Assembly (NCBI RefSeq): GCF_008386505.1
Contig: NZ_VUNZ01000002.1
Span: forward strand, 310,001 to 374,000
Length of the DNA stretch: 64,000 nucleotides
Reading direction: 5' to 3'
Source: Chryseobacterium sediminis
GTDB taxonomy: Bacteria; Bacteroidota; Bacteroidia; Flavobacteriales; Weeksellaceae
The translations under genes and the position numbers were made by a program. Every line of letters starts with the position of its first letter. The first letter of the stretch is position 1. Shown in pieces: positions 43,714 through 53,277 of the stretch. A model generated the notes under the pieces. The model had not been told where the DNA came from. It made no database searches and saw only the letters and a list, made by a program, of their open reading frames with translations.

Positions 43714-43906
43714 GGATATTTATTTATGTTTCCTAAAGATAGGTTTTTATTTAAACACAAATTTCACCAATGAAAACCACTATTTTAAACACAATAAAAT
43801 AGTGCAATTTGTGCAAATAAATTTGTGATATTCGTGTTTAACTAATTACAAAAAAACCTCAAATGCAAAATACATCTGAGGTTGATATAATAATATTAAA
43901 TTACAA

Positions 43907-45598
43907 TTATTTTTTAGCAGAAACTTCTTTCTTTCCGCTTCTTAGAATCTTTTCAAGGATTCTCAAAGTGATCAGATAAGTTGGTTTTACTCCTGTAAGA
44001 CCCAGCCCTCCTGAAGATAATGTACTTCCTGTTTCCAACGGATTATCAGAAGCGTAATAAGCATACATTACAAACAGATCCGGTGAAATGTGATGTCTGA
44101 TCTTGGATGCTACCTGAATTGCTTTCTGATAATGCGCTCCTTCCATTTCAAGACCAATCGCCTTCCATGAAGTGTTCATAAAATAGGATAAGATATCTCT
44201 GTTTTGCAGTGAAGTTCCCAAAACAGTAATCATTGGACCTTCAAAGGCTTTTAATTCATCATCTTTGAAATCTTCCAGCTTCAGTGTATTCTCAAATGGA
44301 TAGTTGTCCGCAGTTCCTTCAAAAATATGAGAAGTAGGAATCATAATATCTCCTTTTTCTCCTGTAAGAATGCCAGCTTTCCCCATGATAGAAACGGATT
44401 TCACTTTCATCATATAGATTTCCCCTTTATGTTCAAAAGGCCTTAAAAGCTCATCCATCACCTCAAAAGCCTGCTCTCCGAAAGCATAATCGAAGACCAT
44501 TACAACATCATCTCCTCCGAATTTGCAATCTGCAAATGGTGTATTCTTCAGATCTGTTTTGCTCAGGTCTATAATCTGAACATCTATATTACTTCCGCTT
44601 TTATCAGCGATATGAATCATTCCTTCGTCCAAAGCATATTTTAATACTTTGTCGCGAAGTTCTTTTTTGTTGGAGATATCTTCGTATAGTTTATAGTCGA
44701 TCTCGTGATGCTGTTTCTTTTTAAGAGCGTTATTGGCATACAGCATATTTTTCACAGAGTGCATATTGGCAGAAATAATGTGCAAAGGTCTCATATGAAG
44801 ATCATTTTCAAATAAAACCTCTTTCACTTTATTTGCCCATTTCTCCCCAAAATAATGGTGCCCTACTCTTTCCTTTAATATAGAACTGAAATGAATTTCT
44901 CTTTCTCTGGTGCTTTTAGCGTCTTCAAGACTTACTTTTCCTAAGTTGTAGATGATTTTGAATAAACGGTCAGGATTATGATCATCACCGAAAGTATTGT
45001 AAGCTCTTAATGTTTCATCAAAAGATCTTCCTATTAAAGAAGAAAGATGAATAAGTGCCACCTCTTTTTCTTTTCTGCTGAATTTCTTTTCCCCTTTCAC
45101 AACCTCTTCAATAATCTTAAAGGCACGTGTCGGCTTCCAGTTTTCATCCTGAATAAATGCCAGGTTACGGATTTTATCAGCTTCTATAAATAGGAATGTA
45201 AGGTGGGTAAGAATGTCATAAATTTCGGAACGGCCCAAAAGAACCTCAATATTCATCTGGTGTTCGTCTATTCTATAACAGTTTCTTCTTCTTTTCTTTG
45301 GAACAATAGGCTCGAAACTTCCTTTATCAAAACCTTCATCTGATGTAAGATGAATAAAAGCACATTCTTCAATTCCTTCCGGAAGCCTGTCTAAAACATA
45401 CATCAACCCGTCAAGCTCCAATTTACTTGGAATATTCATGGTTCCATAAATTTCCGGATTGATGGTCTTTAACAAACTTCTGATACTCTCTCCTGAAACT
45501 CCTCCCGGCTTGAAAAACCCTCTATAAAATAAGTGTCTCATAGAGATGTATAGTCTTTCAATAGCCTCCGTTGTTTCTCTTGCTCTAGAATTTGTCAT
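43907..45598 (-). CDS. Conserved protein of unknown function (DUF6909-like), 563 residues
   Basis: Start chosen at 45598 (MTNSRARETTEAIERLYISM) because the -7 element TATATTTG lies at 45614-45621; an in-frame Met further upstream would precede it. The protein has no signal peptide. The N-terminal 280 residues are helical. The C-terminal half has VVMVFDYAFGEQAFEVMDEL, then KAGILTGEKGDIMIPTSHIF, and GLEMEGAHYQKAI, which recalls the MEGxA motif of nucleoside phosphorylases and MTA/SAH nucleosidases. I believe it belongs to a Bacteroidota-specific family (DUF6909), but I cannot confirm that. Possible nucleoside or phosphosugar binding is inference. Confidence 0.75.
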   Translation of the reverse strand: MTNSRARETTEAIERLYISMRHLFYRGFFKPGGVSGESIRSLLKTINPEIYGTMNIPSKLELDGLMYVLDRLPEGIEECAFIHLTSDEGFDKGSFEPIVPKKRRRNCYRIDEHQMNIEVLLGRSEIYDILTHLTFLFIEADKIRNLAFIQDENWKPTRAFKIIEEVVKGEKKFSRKEKEVALIHLSSLIGRSFDETLRAYNTFGDDHNPDRLFKIIYNLGKVSLEDAKSTREREIHFSSILKERVGHHYFGEKWANKVKEVLFENDLHMRPLHIISANMHSVKNMLYANNALKKKQHHEIDYKLYEDISNKKELRDKVLKYALDEGMIHIADKSGSNIDVQIIDLSKTDLKNTPFADCKFGGDDVVMVFDYAFGEQAFEVMDELLRPFEHKGEIYMMKVKSVSIMGKAGILTGEKGDIMIPTSHIFEGTADNYPFENTLKLEDFKDDELKAFEGPMITVLGTSLQNRDILSYFMNTSWKAIGLEMEGAHYQKAIQVASKIRHHISPDLFVMYAYYASDNPLETGSTLSSGGLGLTGVKPTYLITLRILEKILRSGKKEVSAKK

Positions 45599-45902
45599 AA
45601 AATAAATTTCACACAAATATACAAAATCTCCGCTCAACTTATTTTAACTGTCTTTTAATAAGTAGCTTAATCCCATCATATAGTTGTAATTTGTAAAATA
45701 TATAGTATATTTACGTTCATACCCTATAAAACAGGCCCAGAACACCATGATTTAAATAGTAAATCACAAAACACCCTGTTAAAAAACACCAAACAATTGT
45801 TTAAATTACATAAATTTTCACAACACCCCTAAAAATTTTAGGGTCAAAATGTTTTCGATTCATTTTTTTTGTAAATTTGCCCTGTAAAAAATCAACCCAA
45901 TT
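45599..45902. promoter_or_regulatory. Divergent intergenic region with promoters and a palindrome before glnN
   Basis: A 304-base AT-rich region. It holds the minus-strand -7 element of the unknown protein (45614-45621), the plus-strand -7 element TAAATTTG of glnN (45872-45879) and a 17-base palindrome CCCTAAAAATTTTAGGG (45827-45843). The palindrome lies just upstream of where the -33 element is expected, so it is a candidate site for control of glutamine synthetase. The rest shows no other structure. Confidence 0.55.
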
Positions 45903-48098
45903 ATGTCAACCTTAAGATTCAAAGCATTAGAAACCCTTCCATTTAAGGATTTCAGAAAAGACAACTCTGTTGAGATCCCTGCGAAATTATCAGAGCTATT
46001 CTGTAAAAATGTTTTCTCAGAAGAAACCATGAGAGAATATTTAACGAAAGAAGCATTCGGTTCTATCATGGACGCAATTAAAAAAGGAACTAAGATCCAA
46101 AGACATATTGCAGATCAGGTAGCGGTAGCAATGAAAGACTGGGCAATGAGCAAAGGGGTAACACACTATACTCACTGGTTTCAGCCTTTAACAGGTACTA
46201 CTGCAGAAAAGCACGATTCTTTCTTCACTCCAATTGAAGGAGGCAGAGCTATTGAAAGATTCAGCGGAAACATGCTTATTCAACAGGAGCCAGACGCATC
46301 GTCTTTCCCTAACGGAGGTATCAGAAACACTTTTGAGGCAAGAGGGTATACAGCTTGGGATCCTACATCTCCGGCATTCATTATGGGAACTACATTATGT
46401 ATTCCTTCCATCTTTATCTCTTATACAGGAGAGACTTTAGATTATAAGGCTCCACTTTTAAGAGCGTTGAATGCTGTAGACGAAGCTGCAACTAATGTAA
46501 TGCAGTATTTTGACAAAAACGTAACAAAGGTAACTCCTACTTTAGGCTGGGAACAGGAATATTTCCTTGTAGATTCAGCATTATACCAATCTCGTCCGGA
46601 CCTTGTATTAACAGGTAAGACATTACTTGGACATTCTCCAGCAAAAGGACAGCAGTTAGATGACCACTATTTCGGTTCTATTCCTACAAGAGTAATGAAC
46701 TTCATGAAAGAGTTGGAAATCGAGTGTATGAAATTGGGTATCCCTGCAACAACAAGACACAACGAGGTTGCACCTAACCAGTTTGAGCTTGCTCCAATGT
46801 TTGAGGAAGTAAACGTTGCTGTAGACCACAACTCTTTATTGATGGATATCATGGCAAGAGTAGCTCATAAACACCACTTCCACATTCTTTTCCACGAAAA
46901 ACCATTCGCAGGAGTAAACGGAAGCGGAAAGCACAATAACTGGTCTTTGGCAACTGATACAGGAGAAAACCTTCTAAGCCCGGGAAGAAATCCGAAGAAA
47001 AACCTTCAGTTCTTAACATTCTTTGTTAACACGATCAAAGCGGTTCATGAATATGCAGATCTTTTAAGAGCAAGTATTGCTTCTGCAAGCAATGACCACA
47101 GACTTGGTGCCAACGAAGCTCCACCGGCAATTATTTCCGTATTCATCGGAAGCCAGCTTTTCAGTGTTCTAGAAGAACTTGAAAAAGTAACCAATGGAAA
47201 ACTATCTCCGGAAGAGAAAACAGAATTAAAATTAAATGTAGTTGGAAAGATTCCTGAAATCTTATTAGATAACACAGATAGAAACAGAACTTCTCCATTT
47301 GCATTTACAGGAAATAAATTTGAAATCAGAGCGGTAGGTTCTTCTGCGAACTGTGCAGAATCTATGACAGTAATGAACACAATTGCGGCAAAACAATTAA
47401 ATGATTTCAAGAAAGAAGTTGATGCTTTAATTGAGACAGGCCTTAAAAAGGATGAAGCAATCTTCAATGTATTGAGAGAATACATCAAACAGTGTAAAAA
47501 CATTATGTTTGAAGGTGACGGATATTCTGATGACTGGGCAAAAGAAGCTAAGAAAAGAGGATTGAACAACCTTAAAACAACTCCTGAAGCTTTAAAACAG
47601 GAAATGGATAAGAAATTCTTAGATCTATATGAAGAGATGGGAATCTTTAACCACAGAGAAGTTGAAGCAAGAAACGAAATTAAATTAGAGAAATACTCTA
47701 CGGTTATTGATATTGAATCAAGAGTTTTAGGTGATATCGCAAGAAACCACATTATTCCTTCTGCATTAAATTATCAGAACAGATTAATCGAGAACGTAAA
47801 AGGTCTTAAAGAAATCTTTGGTGACAAAGAGTTCAAAACTTTGGCAAAAGAACAAATGAGTTTAATTACAAGCATTTCTGAAAATGTTTCTAAAATTAAG
47901 CTTGGTGTTGAAGATCTTCTGAAAGCCAGAGATACAGCAAAAAGCATATCAGACAGCCAAAAACAGGCAGAAAGCTATTGTAATAAAGTAAAGCCATTAT
48001 TTGACCCAATCAGAGAAGCTTCTGATGCATTGGAAATGATGGTAGACGATGAGCTTTGGCCGATGACAAAATACAGAGAAATGTTGTTTACAAAATAA
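45903..48098 (+). CDS. glnN: Glutamine synthetase type III
   Basis: A 731-residue GlnN that makes glutamine from glutamate, ammonia and ATP. The large GSIII N-terminal segment (YTHWFQPLTGTTAEKHDSFF at about 93-112) is present. TTRHNEVAPNQFELAP and VNGSGKHNNWSLATDTGENL form the active site, and NRTSPFAFTGNKFEIRAVGSS covers the ATP-binding and latch region. GSIII is the common form in Bacteroidota. Regulation by a nitrogen-sensing protein is plausible through the palindrome upstream, but no regulator is adjacent. A strong hairpin terminator follows. Confidence 0.97.
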   Translation: MSTLRFKALETLPFKDFRKDNSVEIPAKLSELFCKNVFSEETMREYLTKEAFGSIMDAIKKGTKIQRHIADQVAVAMKDWAMSKGVTHYTHWFQPLTGTTAEKHDSFFTPIEGGRAIERFSGNMLIQQEPDASSFPNGGIRNTFEARGYTAWDPTSPAFIMGTTLCIPSIFISYTGETLDYKAPLLRALNAVDEAATNVMQYFDKNVTKVTPTLGWEQEYFLVDSALYQSRPDLVLTGKTLLGHSPAKGQQLDDHYFGSIPTRVMNFMKELEIECMKLGIPATTRHNEVAPNQFELAPMFEEVNVAVDHNSLLMDIMARVAHKHHFHILFHEKPFAGVNGSGKHNNWSLATDTGENLLSPGRNPKKNLQFLTFFVNTIKAVHEYADLLRASIASASNDHRLGANEAPPAIISVFIGSQLFSVLEELEKVTNGKLSPEEKTELKLNVVGKIPEILLDNTDRNRTSPFAFTGNKFEIRAVGSSANCAESMTVMNTIAAKQLNDFKKEVDALIETGLKKDEAIFNVLREYIKQCKNIMFEGDGYSDDWAKEAKKRGLNNLKTTPEALKQEMDKKFLDLYEEMGIFNHREVEARNEIKLEKYSTVIDIESRVLGDIARNHIIPSALNYQNRLIENVKGLKEIFGDKEFKTLAKEQMSLITSISENVSKIKLGVEDLLKARDTAKSISDSQKQAESYCNKVKPLFDPIREASDALEMMVDDELWPMTKYREMLFTK

Positions 48099-48124
48099 CG
48101 TCCTGTAAAGTTCCATATTAGTTT

Positions 48125-48155
48125 AAATTCCCCGGAAAACCGGGGAATTTTTTTG
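48125..48155 (+). terminator. Terminator after glnN
   Basis: An 11-base-pair stem (AAATTCCCCGG and CCGGGGAATTT) with an AAAA loop, then a T run. Confidence 0.93.
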
Positions 48156-48249
48156 TTTTATTAACAGACTTGAAAATGAGGACTTTAAATTAAGAAACCT
48201 TATATATAGAAGAAAATCGACATCGTTTGTTAAAGAATCTTAATAAAAA

Positions 48250-48295
48250 AAACCGCATACTTACCAAAAATAGGCCGTTGCGGTTTATTTTTCTT
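48250..48295 (+). terminator. Second hairpin downstream of glnN
   Basis: An 8-base-pair stem (AAACCGCA at 48250-48257 and TGCGGTTT at 48279-48286) followed by ATTTTTCTTT. It is terminator-like but about 100 bases after the main glnN terminator, so it may end an independent short transcript. Confidence 0.6.
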
Positions 48296-48378
48296 TAACA
48301 TATGTAAACAATATGTTAAAATGTGTTAAAATAAGATCCTGACAATTATCATATCAGGGGTCTTTTACTCGGAATCTC

Positions 48379-48386
48379 TACTTTTG
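48379..48386 (+). promoter_or_regulatory. -7 promoter element of the C40 peptidase gene
   Basis: TACTTTTG fits TAnnTTTG and lies 51 bases before the start codon. Confidence 0.6.
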
Positions 48387-48437
48387 TATTGCTTTTGAAA
48401 ATAAATATTCCTTTTTAACACGGATAATCAAATATAT

Positions 48438-49148
48438 ATGAAGAAAAGAGTTTTGTTTTATTTAGTTGCTTTAGTTACTACAGTTTCATTGCAATCGTGT
48501 GCTACAAATTATGTGGTTTCAAAACCAGCAACTTACACAAAAGAATACAAAACAGATGCCAAACTAGCTTCTATAGATAACAAAAGAATGGAGCAGGATA
48601 AGCAGAAACTTATCGACTCTTTCTTAGCTGAAAAGGCTGCATCTATCGCTAGTGCTAAAAAAGCAGTTAAGAATTCTGAGATTGCAAAAGCAATCAAACA
48701 TAATAAAACCATTGACGGTATCCTTGAAGAAGCTGAAACATACCTTGGAACTCCTTACAGATACGGAGGTACTACAAGAAACGGTATAGATTGTTCAGCT
48801 TTCGTTCTTTCTGTATTCGGGGCAGCTGCAGGTCTTAGCTTACCTAGAGTAGCAGCATCTCAGGCTCAGGAAGGAGAAAGAATTGAAAAAGGAGAACTAC
48901 AGAAAGGAGATTTGATTTTCTTTTCTCACGGAAGAAGAATTTCTCACGTAGGTATTGTAGAAAGTGTTACTGAAGAGGGGGAGATTAAGTTTATCCACGC
49001 AGCAACATCAAAAGGAGTAATGATTTCTTCACTGAATGATTCTTATTGGGGACCTAAGTTCAGATTCGCTAAAAGAGTAATCAACGAAGAAGGAGAAGCT
49101 TACAATAACTTAGCTTCAACGACTCCCACTACACCAGCAAATTTTTAA
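48438..49148 (+). CDS. C40-family (NlpC/P60) peptidoglycan endopeptidase, lipoprotein
   Basis: A 236-residue lipoprotein hydrolase. The lipobox is SLQSC with Cys21. A helical, lysine-rich spacer (about 45-100) leads to the NlpC/P60 domain: catalytic Cys119 in NGIDCSAFVLS, His in RRISHVGIVESV and a second His in KFIHAATSKGVM. It cuts the stem peptide of peptidoglycan, probably in the periplasm. The Ser/Thr/Pro-rich tail is short. It is a single gene with its own promoter and a strong terminator. Confidence 0.93.
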   Translation: MKKRVLFYLVALVTTVSLQSCATNYVVSKPATYTKEYKTDAKLASIDNKRMEQDKQKLIDSFLAEKAASIASAKKAVKNSEIAKAIKHNKTIDGILEEAETYLGTPYRYGGTTRNGIDCSAFVLSVFGAAAGLSLPRVAASQAQEGERIEKGELQKGDLIFFSHGRRISHVGIVESVTEEGEIKFIHAATSKGVMISSLNDSYWGPKFRFAKRVINEEGEAYNNLASTTPTTPANF

Positions 49149-49175
49149 TTTTATAAATAATTGATTTAAATAATG

Positions 49176-49205
49176 AAGCCATCAGAGTTCTGATGGCTTT
49201 TTTAT
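49176..49205 (+). terminator. Terminator after the C40 peptidase gene
   Basis: A 10-base-pair stem (AAGCCATCAG at 49176-49185 and CTGATGGCTT at 49190-49199) with an AGTT loop and a T run. Confidence 0.92.
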
Positions 49206-49259
49206 TTGCTATTTACAATACGTTTTGCCTAAAGTCATTGGATAGAATGTACCAAAGAG

Positions 49260-49283
49260 AAAAGCAGGCTAAAACCCGCTTTT
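49260..49283 (-). terminator. Terminator-like hairpin after the pentapeptide gene
   Basis: A 9-base-pair stem with one wobble pair (49260-49268 with 49275-49283), AAAAGC/GCTTTT at its base. On the minus strand it lies about 40 bases past the stop codon. Confidence 0.6.
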
Positions 49284-49325
49284 ATTCAATTAGTATGTAT
49301 GATTTATTATTACACAATTAAGATA

Positions 49326-49919
49326 TCAGCTATTCTTATCAATTTCAATGTCCAGTTTATACAATAGTCCATATATTTCAGAAAGTGAAAATCTGGCCTT
49401 TTTAAGCCTGTTTAAGGCCGGATCTATTGAATAATTAACCGATGTTCTGAAATCAGCTTTTTCAAGTTTTGAAGTGTCAAAAACAGCACCCGAGAGATCA
49501 CAATTACTAAAGACAGCATTTGAGGCATCACATTCTGTGAAATCGACCTCAATTAATCTGGAATTTTTGAAAACAGTTTTCTTAATAGAGGTCTGATAGA
49601 AAACGGAATTATTTAAAGCGCATCCATCAAATCTAAAAGATAGCCCGAATGCATTACAATCATTAAACTGAAGCCCAAACATTTTACATTCTTTAAAAAT
49701 CACATCATGAAAAGCCGTCTTCACTAGCTTTACCATGCTGAGGTTACACTCTGTAAATTCACAGTCTGTAAAGCTGAATCCGGAAAAGTTTGCATATTCA
49801 AAATTACAGTTTCGGAAAGTACAGTTTTCATACTCTCCTTTTTCCAGTTGAGAAAAATCTGTGTTTTCAAAATCCTGATCCAGGAAATAAGCTTCTTTCA
49901 TATTTTTATGATTTATCAA
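49326..49919 (-). CDS. Pentapeptide-repeat protein
   Basis: A 197-residue right-handed quadrilateral beta helix. Repeats of the A(D/N)LXX type run from about residue 17 to 160 (for example DFSQLEKGEYENCTFRNCNF and AVFSNCDLSGAVFDTSKLEK), with phenylalanine at many central positions. The C-terminal helix NRLKKARFSLSEIYGLLYKL may form the dimer cap. Such proteins include Qnr-like DNA-gyrase protectors, but this sequence is not clearly Qnr. A second Met at 49901 (MKEAYFLDQ) is a possible start. Function unknown. Confidence 0.88.
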   Translation of the reverse strand: MINHKNMKEAYFLDQDFENTDFSQLEKGEYENCTFRNCNFEYANFSGFSFTDCEFTECNLSMVKLVKTAFHDVIFKECKMFGLQFNDCNAFGLSFRFDGCALNNSVFYQTSIKKTVFKNSRLIEVDFTECDASNAVFSNCDLSGAVFDTSKLEKADFRTSVNYSIDPALNRLKKARFSLSEIYGLLYKLDIEIDKNS

Positions 49920-50005
49920 TGACAGGATACTCCACCCTTTGGCAGATTTTAAATAAGAATAAAAATTTCAGCTTTTAGCCGTTGATTTTTTGATCTTAAA
50001 GACCT

Positions 50006-51235
50006 TTACACCAAGCTGTTTTTATCCGAATAATTAAGTTTAAAGAAAATAAAAGTCATCATAGAGAACGCCAACAGAGAACTTCCTCCATAACTGAAAT
50101 ACGGAAGAGGAATACCAACCGTAGGGAAAAGCCCCATAACCATCCCTAAATTGATCGAAAAGTGCATCAGAAGAATTGAGGCAAAACAATATCCAAAGAC
50201 ACGGTTAAAAGTAGATTTCTGCCTTTCTGCGAGATAATATATTCTTCCGATATAAACCATGTAGCATAAAATAAGAATTGCACTTCCTAAAAAGCCCCAT
50301 TCTTCTCCCACTGTACAAAAGATATAATCCGTTTCCTGTTCAGGTACAAATTTCCCCTGGGTAACTGACCCTTCACGGTATCCTTTCCCCCAAAGCCCGC
50401 CAGATCCGATTGCTGTTTTGGAATATAATAAATTGTATCCTGAAGTATCTCTAAACGCCTTTTCGCCTTTATAAAGAACATCAATTCTTTCTCTCTGGTG
50501 CTTAGGCAGTTTTTCTAAAATAGTAGGAGATGCAAAAGCCAGTCCGCACAATAAAAGAATAGATCCTGAAATCCCTGAAATAGAAATAACATCCCAGGAC
50601 ATTCTATGATAATTCATAGCTATCAGAATACCGGCAATTATCAGAACTGTCACTGCAACATAGATAGGAGGTATAGCTAATGAAATCAGAAAAACTCCGG
50701 CAAAAAGAAATCCTATTCCAAACAAAAGGCCACTCAGTCCTTCTCTGTATAAAGCAATGAAAAATGCAATAAATACAAGCATGGAACCTACATCCGGAAT
50801 AGCAAGAACAACAACCGCAGGAACACCAATAATGGCTAAAGTAGTCAATAAAGACTTCCTATTTTTAAGATTAAAATCAGGTCCGGAAACATAGTTGGCA
50901 AGCATCAGCGCCGTTCCTATCTTCGCAAATTCTACAGGTTGCATGGTAAAACTTCCAAATTTATACCAGTTCTTCTGTCCCAGAATTTCTTTTCCAAAGG
51001 GAAATAATCCTATCAGCAACAAGACTCCGCCAATGTAAATAATCCCTGCCATATTTTCAAAGAACTTACTTCTGCTGAAAAATATAATAAGTCCCACGAA
51101 CAGCGAAATACAGAAAAAGATCAATTGCTTTTCCCCTAACTTCTGGTCAACGCTGTAAATATTTGCAATGGCAAAAACACAAAGCAGGAAATACAGCCCA
51201 AGGCCCAGTTTATCTATTCCTTCAGTCCATTTCAT
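50006..51235 (-). CDS. rodA: Peptidoglycan glycosyltransferase RodA
   Basis: A 409-residue SEDS protein that polymerises glycan strands for cell elongation. About ten membrane helices are visible. The block KFGSFTMQPVEFAKIGTALMLA at about 90-111 and the later QETDYIFCTVGEEWGFLGS and PTVGIPLPYFSYGGSSLL are SEDS hallmarks. Its start overlaps the mrdA stop by 4 bases (ATGA), so RodA and PBP2 are translationally coupled as their partnership requires. It is the last gene of the mre operon. Confidence 0.96.
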   Translation of the reverse strand: MKWTEGIDKLGLGLYFLLCVFAIANIYSVDQKLGEKQLIFFCISLFVGLIIFFSRSKFFENMAGIIYIGGVLLLIGLFPFGKEILGQKNWYKFGSFTMQPVEFAKIGTALMLANYVSGPDFNLKNRKSLLTTLAIIGVPAVVVLAIPDVGSMLVFIAFFIALYREGLSGLLFGIGFLFAGVFLISLAIPPIYVAVTVLIIAGILIAMNYHRMSWDVISISGISGSILLLCGLAFASPTILEKLPKHQRERIDVLYKGEKAFRDTSGYNLLYSKTAIGSGGLWGKGYREGSVTQGKFVPEQETDYIFCTVGEEWGFLGSAILILCYMVYIGRIYYLAERQKSTFNRVFGYCFASILLMHFSINLGMVMGLFPTVGIPLPYFSYGGSSLLAFSMMTFIFFKLNYSDKNSLV

Positions 51236-53277
51236 TGCTTGACAGTTTTTTTAGCAGTGTTATTCTTTTTAGCTTCTTCTTCTATTTTCTTTTGCAGCTT
51301 GGCTTTTTGCTGTTTTACCAGCTCCAGACTATCCTTTATTCTTTTTTGTTTAATTGAGTCCGGCTTAGGATCAACGTATAAGCCCTTACGTTTCAAATCT
51401 GCAATCCACTGCCTTTTATACTCCGGCATGAAACTCGAGGTGATCATTTTTTTATAAAGATTTTCTCTTTTCAGATCACCTGTAATATATTTTTCAGCAA
51501 TTACCGTACAAGCTGGTCCTGCCCACGTTGCTCCGAATCCGGCATGTTCCATTACTGCAACCACCACAATTTTTGGTTTTTCGGCAGGGGCAATCAATAC
51601 AAAGATAGAATTATCTTTTCCTTGCGGAACCTGTGCTGTTCCCGTTTTGGCTAATTGTGTAAAGTCATTGGATTTCAATCCTCTTGCCGTTCCTCTCAGA
51701 ACCACCGCTTCCATACCTTTCAAAACAGGTTCAAAATGCTTTGGATCAACTAACGTTTTGTGTTTAACTTTAAATCTTGGATCAGGATTAGGCTTTCCGT
51801 CAATTGCTTTAACGATATGTGGCGTATAATACCATCCTTTGTTAGCAATCGCCCCAACATAATTGGCAAGCTGAATAGGAGTTACCAAAACATCTCCCTG
51901 TCCCATTCCATTATAGATAGCTCCGGTTGACATCTCATCCCAGTTTTTAAAATCAGTTCTCTGAGAACCGCTTGCTTTCATGATGGCTTTAAACCTTTTT
52001 TCATAAAAATCTCCTGAAGGTATTCTTCCTCTTGCACCCACAGCAAAATCATTATTCAAAAATTCTCCCACTCCAAAGCTGCTCATGATCTTTTTCCATT
52101 CATCAACACCTTTTGAAGGATTTCCCGGATATTTTTTGATGATTGCAATAAATGCGTAAGTAAAAAAACAGTTACTGGAAACCTGAATTGAAGGAATAAG
52201 CGGATCTGCTCCACCATGGCCTTTAATTCTTTTTCCTTTATAGAAAAATCCGCCTCCACAAGGGAAAATAGTCTTTTCATCCATTACACCCATCTGCATA
52301 GCTGCCAAAGCAGTTAATAATTTAAATGTTGATCCCGGAGGATATCCTGCCTGTAAGGAACGGTCAAAAGTGGGCTTATTTTCGTAAAGCGTATCTTTTG
52401 ACAGAGCATATAGATTTTTTGATTTATAAGGACCTGTGAAAAGATTCGGGTCAATATCCGGTCCTGTAGCGGCAACCAGTACTTCCCCATTATTAGGGTC
52501 TAAAGCAACAATGGCACCGTGTTTATTTACAAGCATTTCTTCAGCGGTTCTCTGAAGATCATAGTCAATGGTTAAAGTAATATCTTTACCTGTAATCACA
52601 TCTTTATCCAAAGATCCGTTTTTATAAGGACCAATGTTTCGGAGTCTGATATCTTTTTGGATATATTTAACCCCTTTTACTCCACGAAGTTCTTTTTCGT
52701 AGGATTTTTCAACTCCTGTTTTTCCGATAAAATCTCCAGGTAAGTAGTACGCAGAATCTTTTTTTATTTCACGCTCATTTACTTCACTGGTGTATCCCAG
52801 AAGGTTCCCCGAAGTGGAAACTTCATATTGACGCTGAGGTCTTTGTACAATATTAAAAGCCGGATATTTAAAAATAATTTCCTGAACTCTTGCTATATCT
52901 TCTCTGCTCAGGTCCTTCAGAAAAGTCATCGGAGTCAGTTTGGAATAGTATTTTTCCTTTTTAATAACAGCAATTCTTTTGATAAAATCTGCTTTGGAGA
53001 TCTTCATAAGACTACAGAATCCGAGAGTATCAAAATCCGGCCGCATTAAAGCCTGTGTAAAAGAGACTTCATAAGCGGGCTGGTTTCCTACCATGATTTT
53101 ACCATTCCTGTCAAAAATGACTCCACGCTGTGGAATAACATATTCGGTTTTGATGGAGGTATTCGCTGCATTTAATGCATAACGGTCTGTAAAGAGTTGT
53201 AAATAGGCAAGCCTCGCCACAAAAATAAGGGCGATGACAACAAGGATGGAAAAAATTTTAAAATAACGTGTGTTCAA
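51232..53277 (-). CDS. mrdA: Penicillin-binding protein 2, transpeptidase of elongation
   Basis: A 681-residue class B PBP. An N-terminal membrane helix (about 7-25) is followed by the pedestal domain and the transpeptidase. The motifs are visible: SxxK as STFK in GYPPGSTFKLLTAL, SxN as SSN in QVSSNCFFTYAF, and KTG as AKTGTAQVP. The C-terminal 50 residues are lysine-rich and low-complexity. The gene overlaps mreD by 4 bases and rodA by 4. It cross-links the glycan that RodA makes. Confidence 0.96.
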   Translation of the reverse strand: MNTRYFKIFSILVVIALIFVARLAYLQLFTDRYALNAANTSIKTEYVIPQRGVIFDRNGKIMVGNQPAYEVSFTQALMRPDFDTLGFCSLMKISKADFIKRIAVIKKEKYYSKLTPMTFLKDLSREDIARVQEIIFKYPAFNIVQRPQRQYEVSTSGNLLGYTSEVNEREIKKDSAYYLPGDFIGKTGVEKSYEKELRGVKGVKYIQKDIRLRNIGPYKNGSLDKDVITGKDITLTIDYDLQRTAEEMLVNKHGAIVALDPNNGEVLVAATGPDIDPNLFTGPYKSKNLYALSKDTLYENKPTFDRSLQAGYPPGSTFKLLTALAAMQMGVMDEKTIFPCGGGFFYKGKRIKGHGGADPLIPSIQVSSNCFFTYAFIAIIKKYPGNPSKGVDEWKKIMSSFGVGEFLNNDFAVGARGRIPSGDFYEKRFKAIMKASGSQRTDFKNWDEMSTGAIYNGMGQGDVLVTPIQLANYVGAIANKGWYYTPHIVKAIDGKPNPDPRFKVKHKTLVDPKHFEPVLKGMEAVVLRGTARGLKSNDFTQLAKTGTAQVPQGKDNSIFVLIAPAEKPKIVVVAVMEHAGFGATWAGPACTVIAEKYITGDLKRENLYKKMITSSFMPEYKRQWIADLKRKGLYVDPKPDSIKQKRIKDSLELVKQQKAKLQKKIEEEAKKNNTAKKTVKQ

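Larger units (their letters stand above)
48099..48437. other. 339-base intergenic region with three hairpins and a promoter
   Basis: After the glnN stop come a strong terminator (48125-48155), a second hairpin (48250-48295) and a third, weaker hairpin (48334-48363). The -7 element TACTTTTG at 48379-48386 then drives the NlpC/P60 gene. No reading frame is convincing. The stretch between the first two hairpins could be a small RNA, but a promoter for it is not obvious. Confidence 0.5.

Noticed and set aside
48225-48240. Sixth WYL box after glnN (sequence like CGACATCGTTTGT)
   Set aside because: The right half GTCG is missing and no TAnnTTTG follows at the fixed distance.
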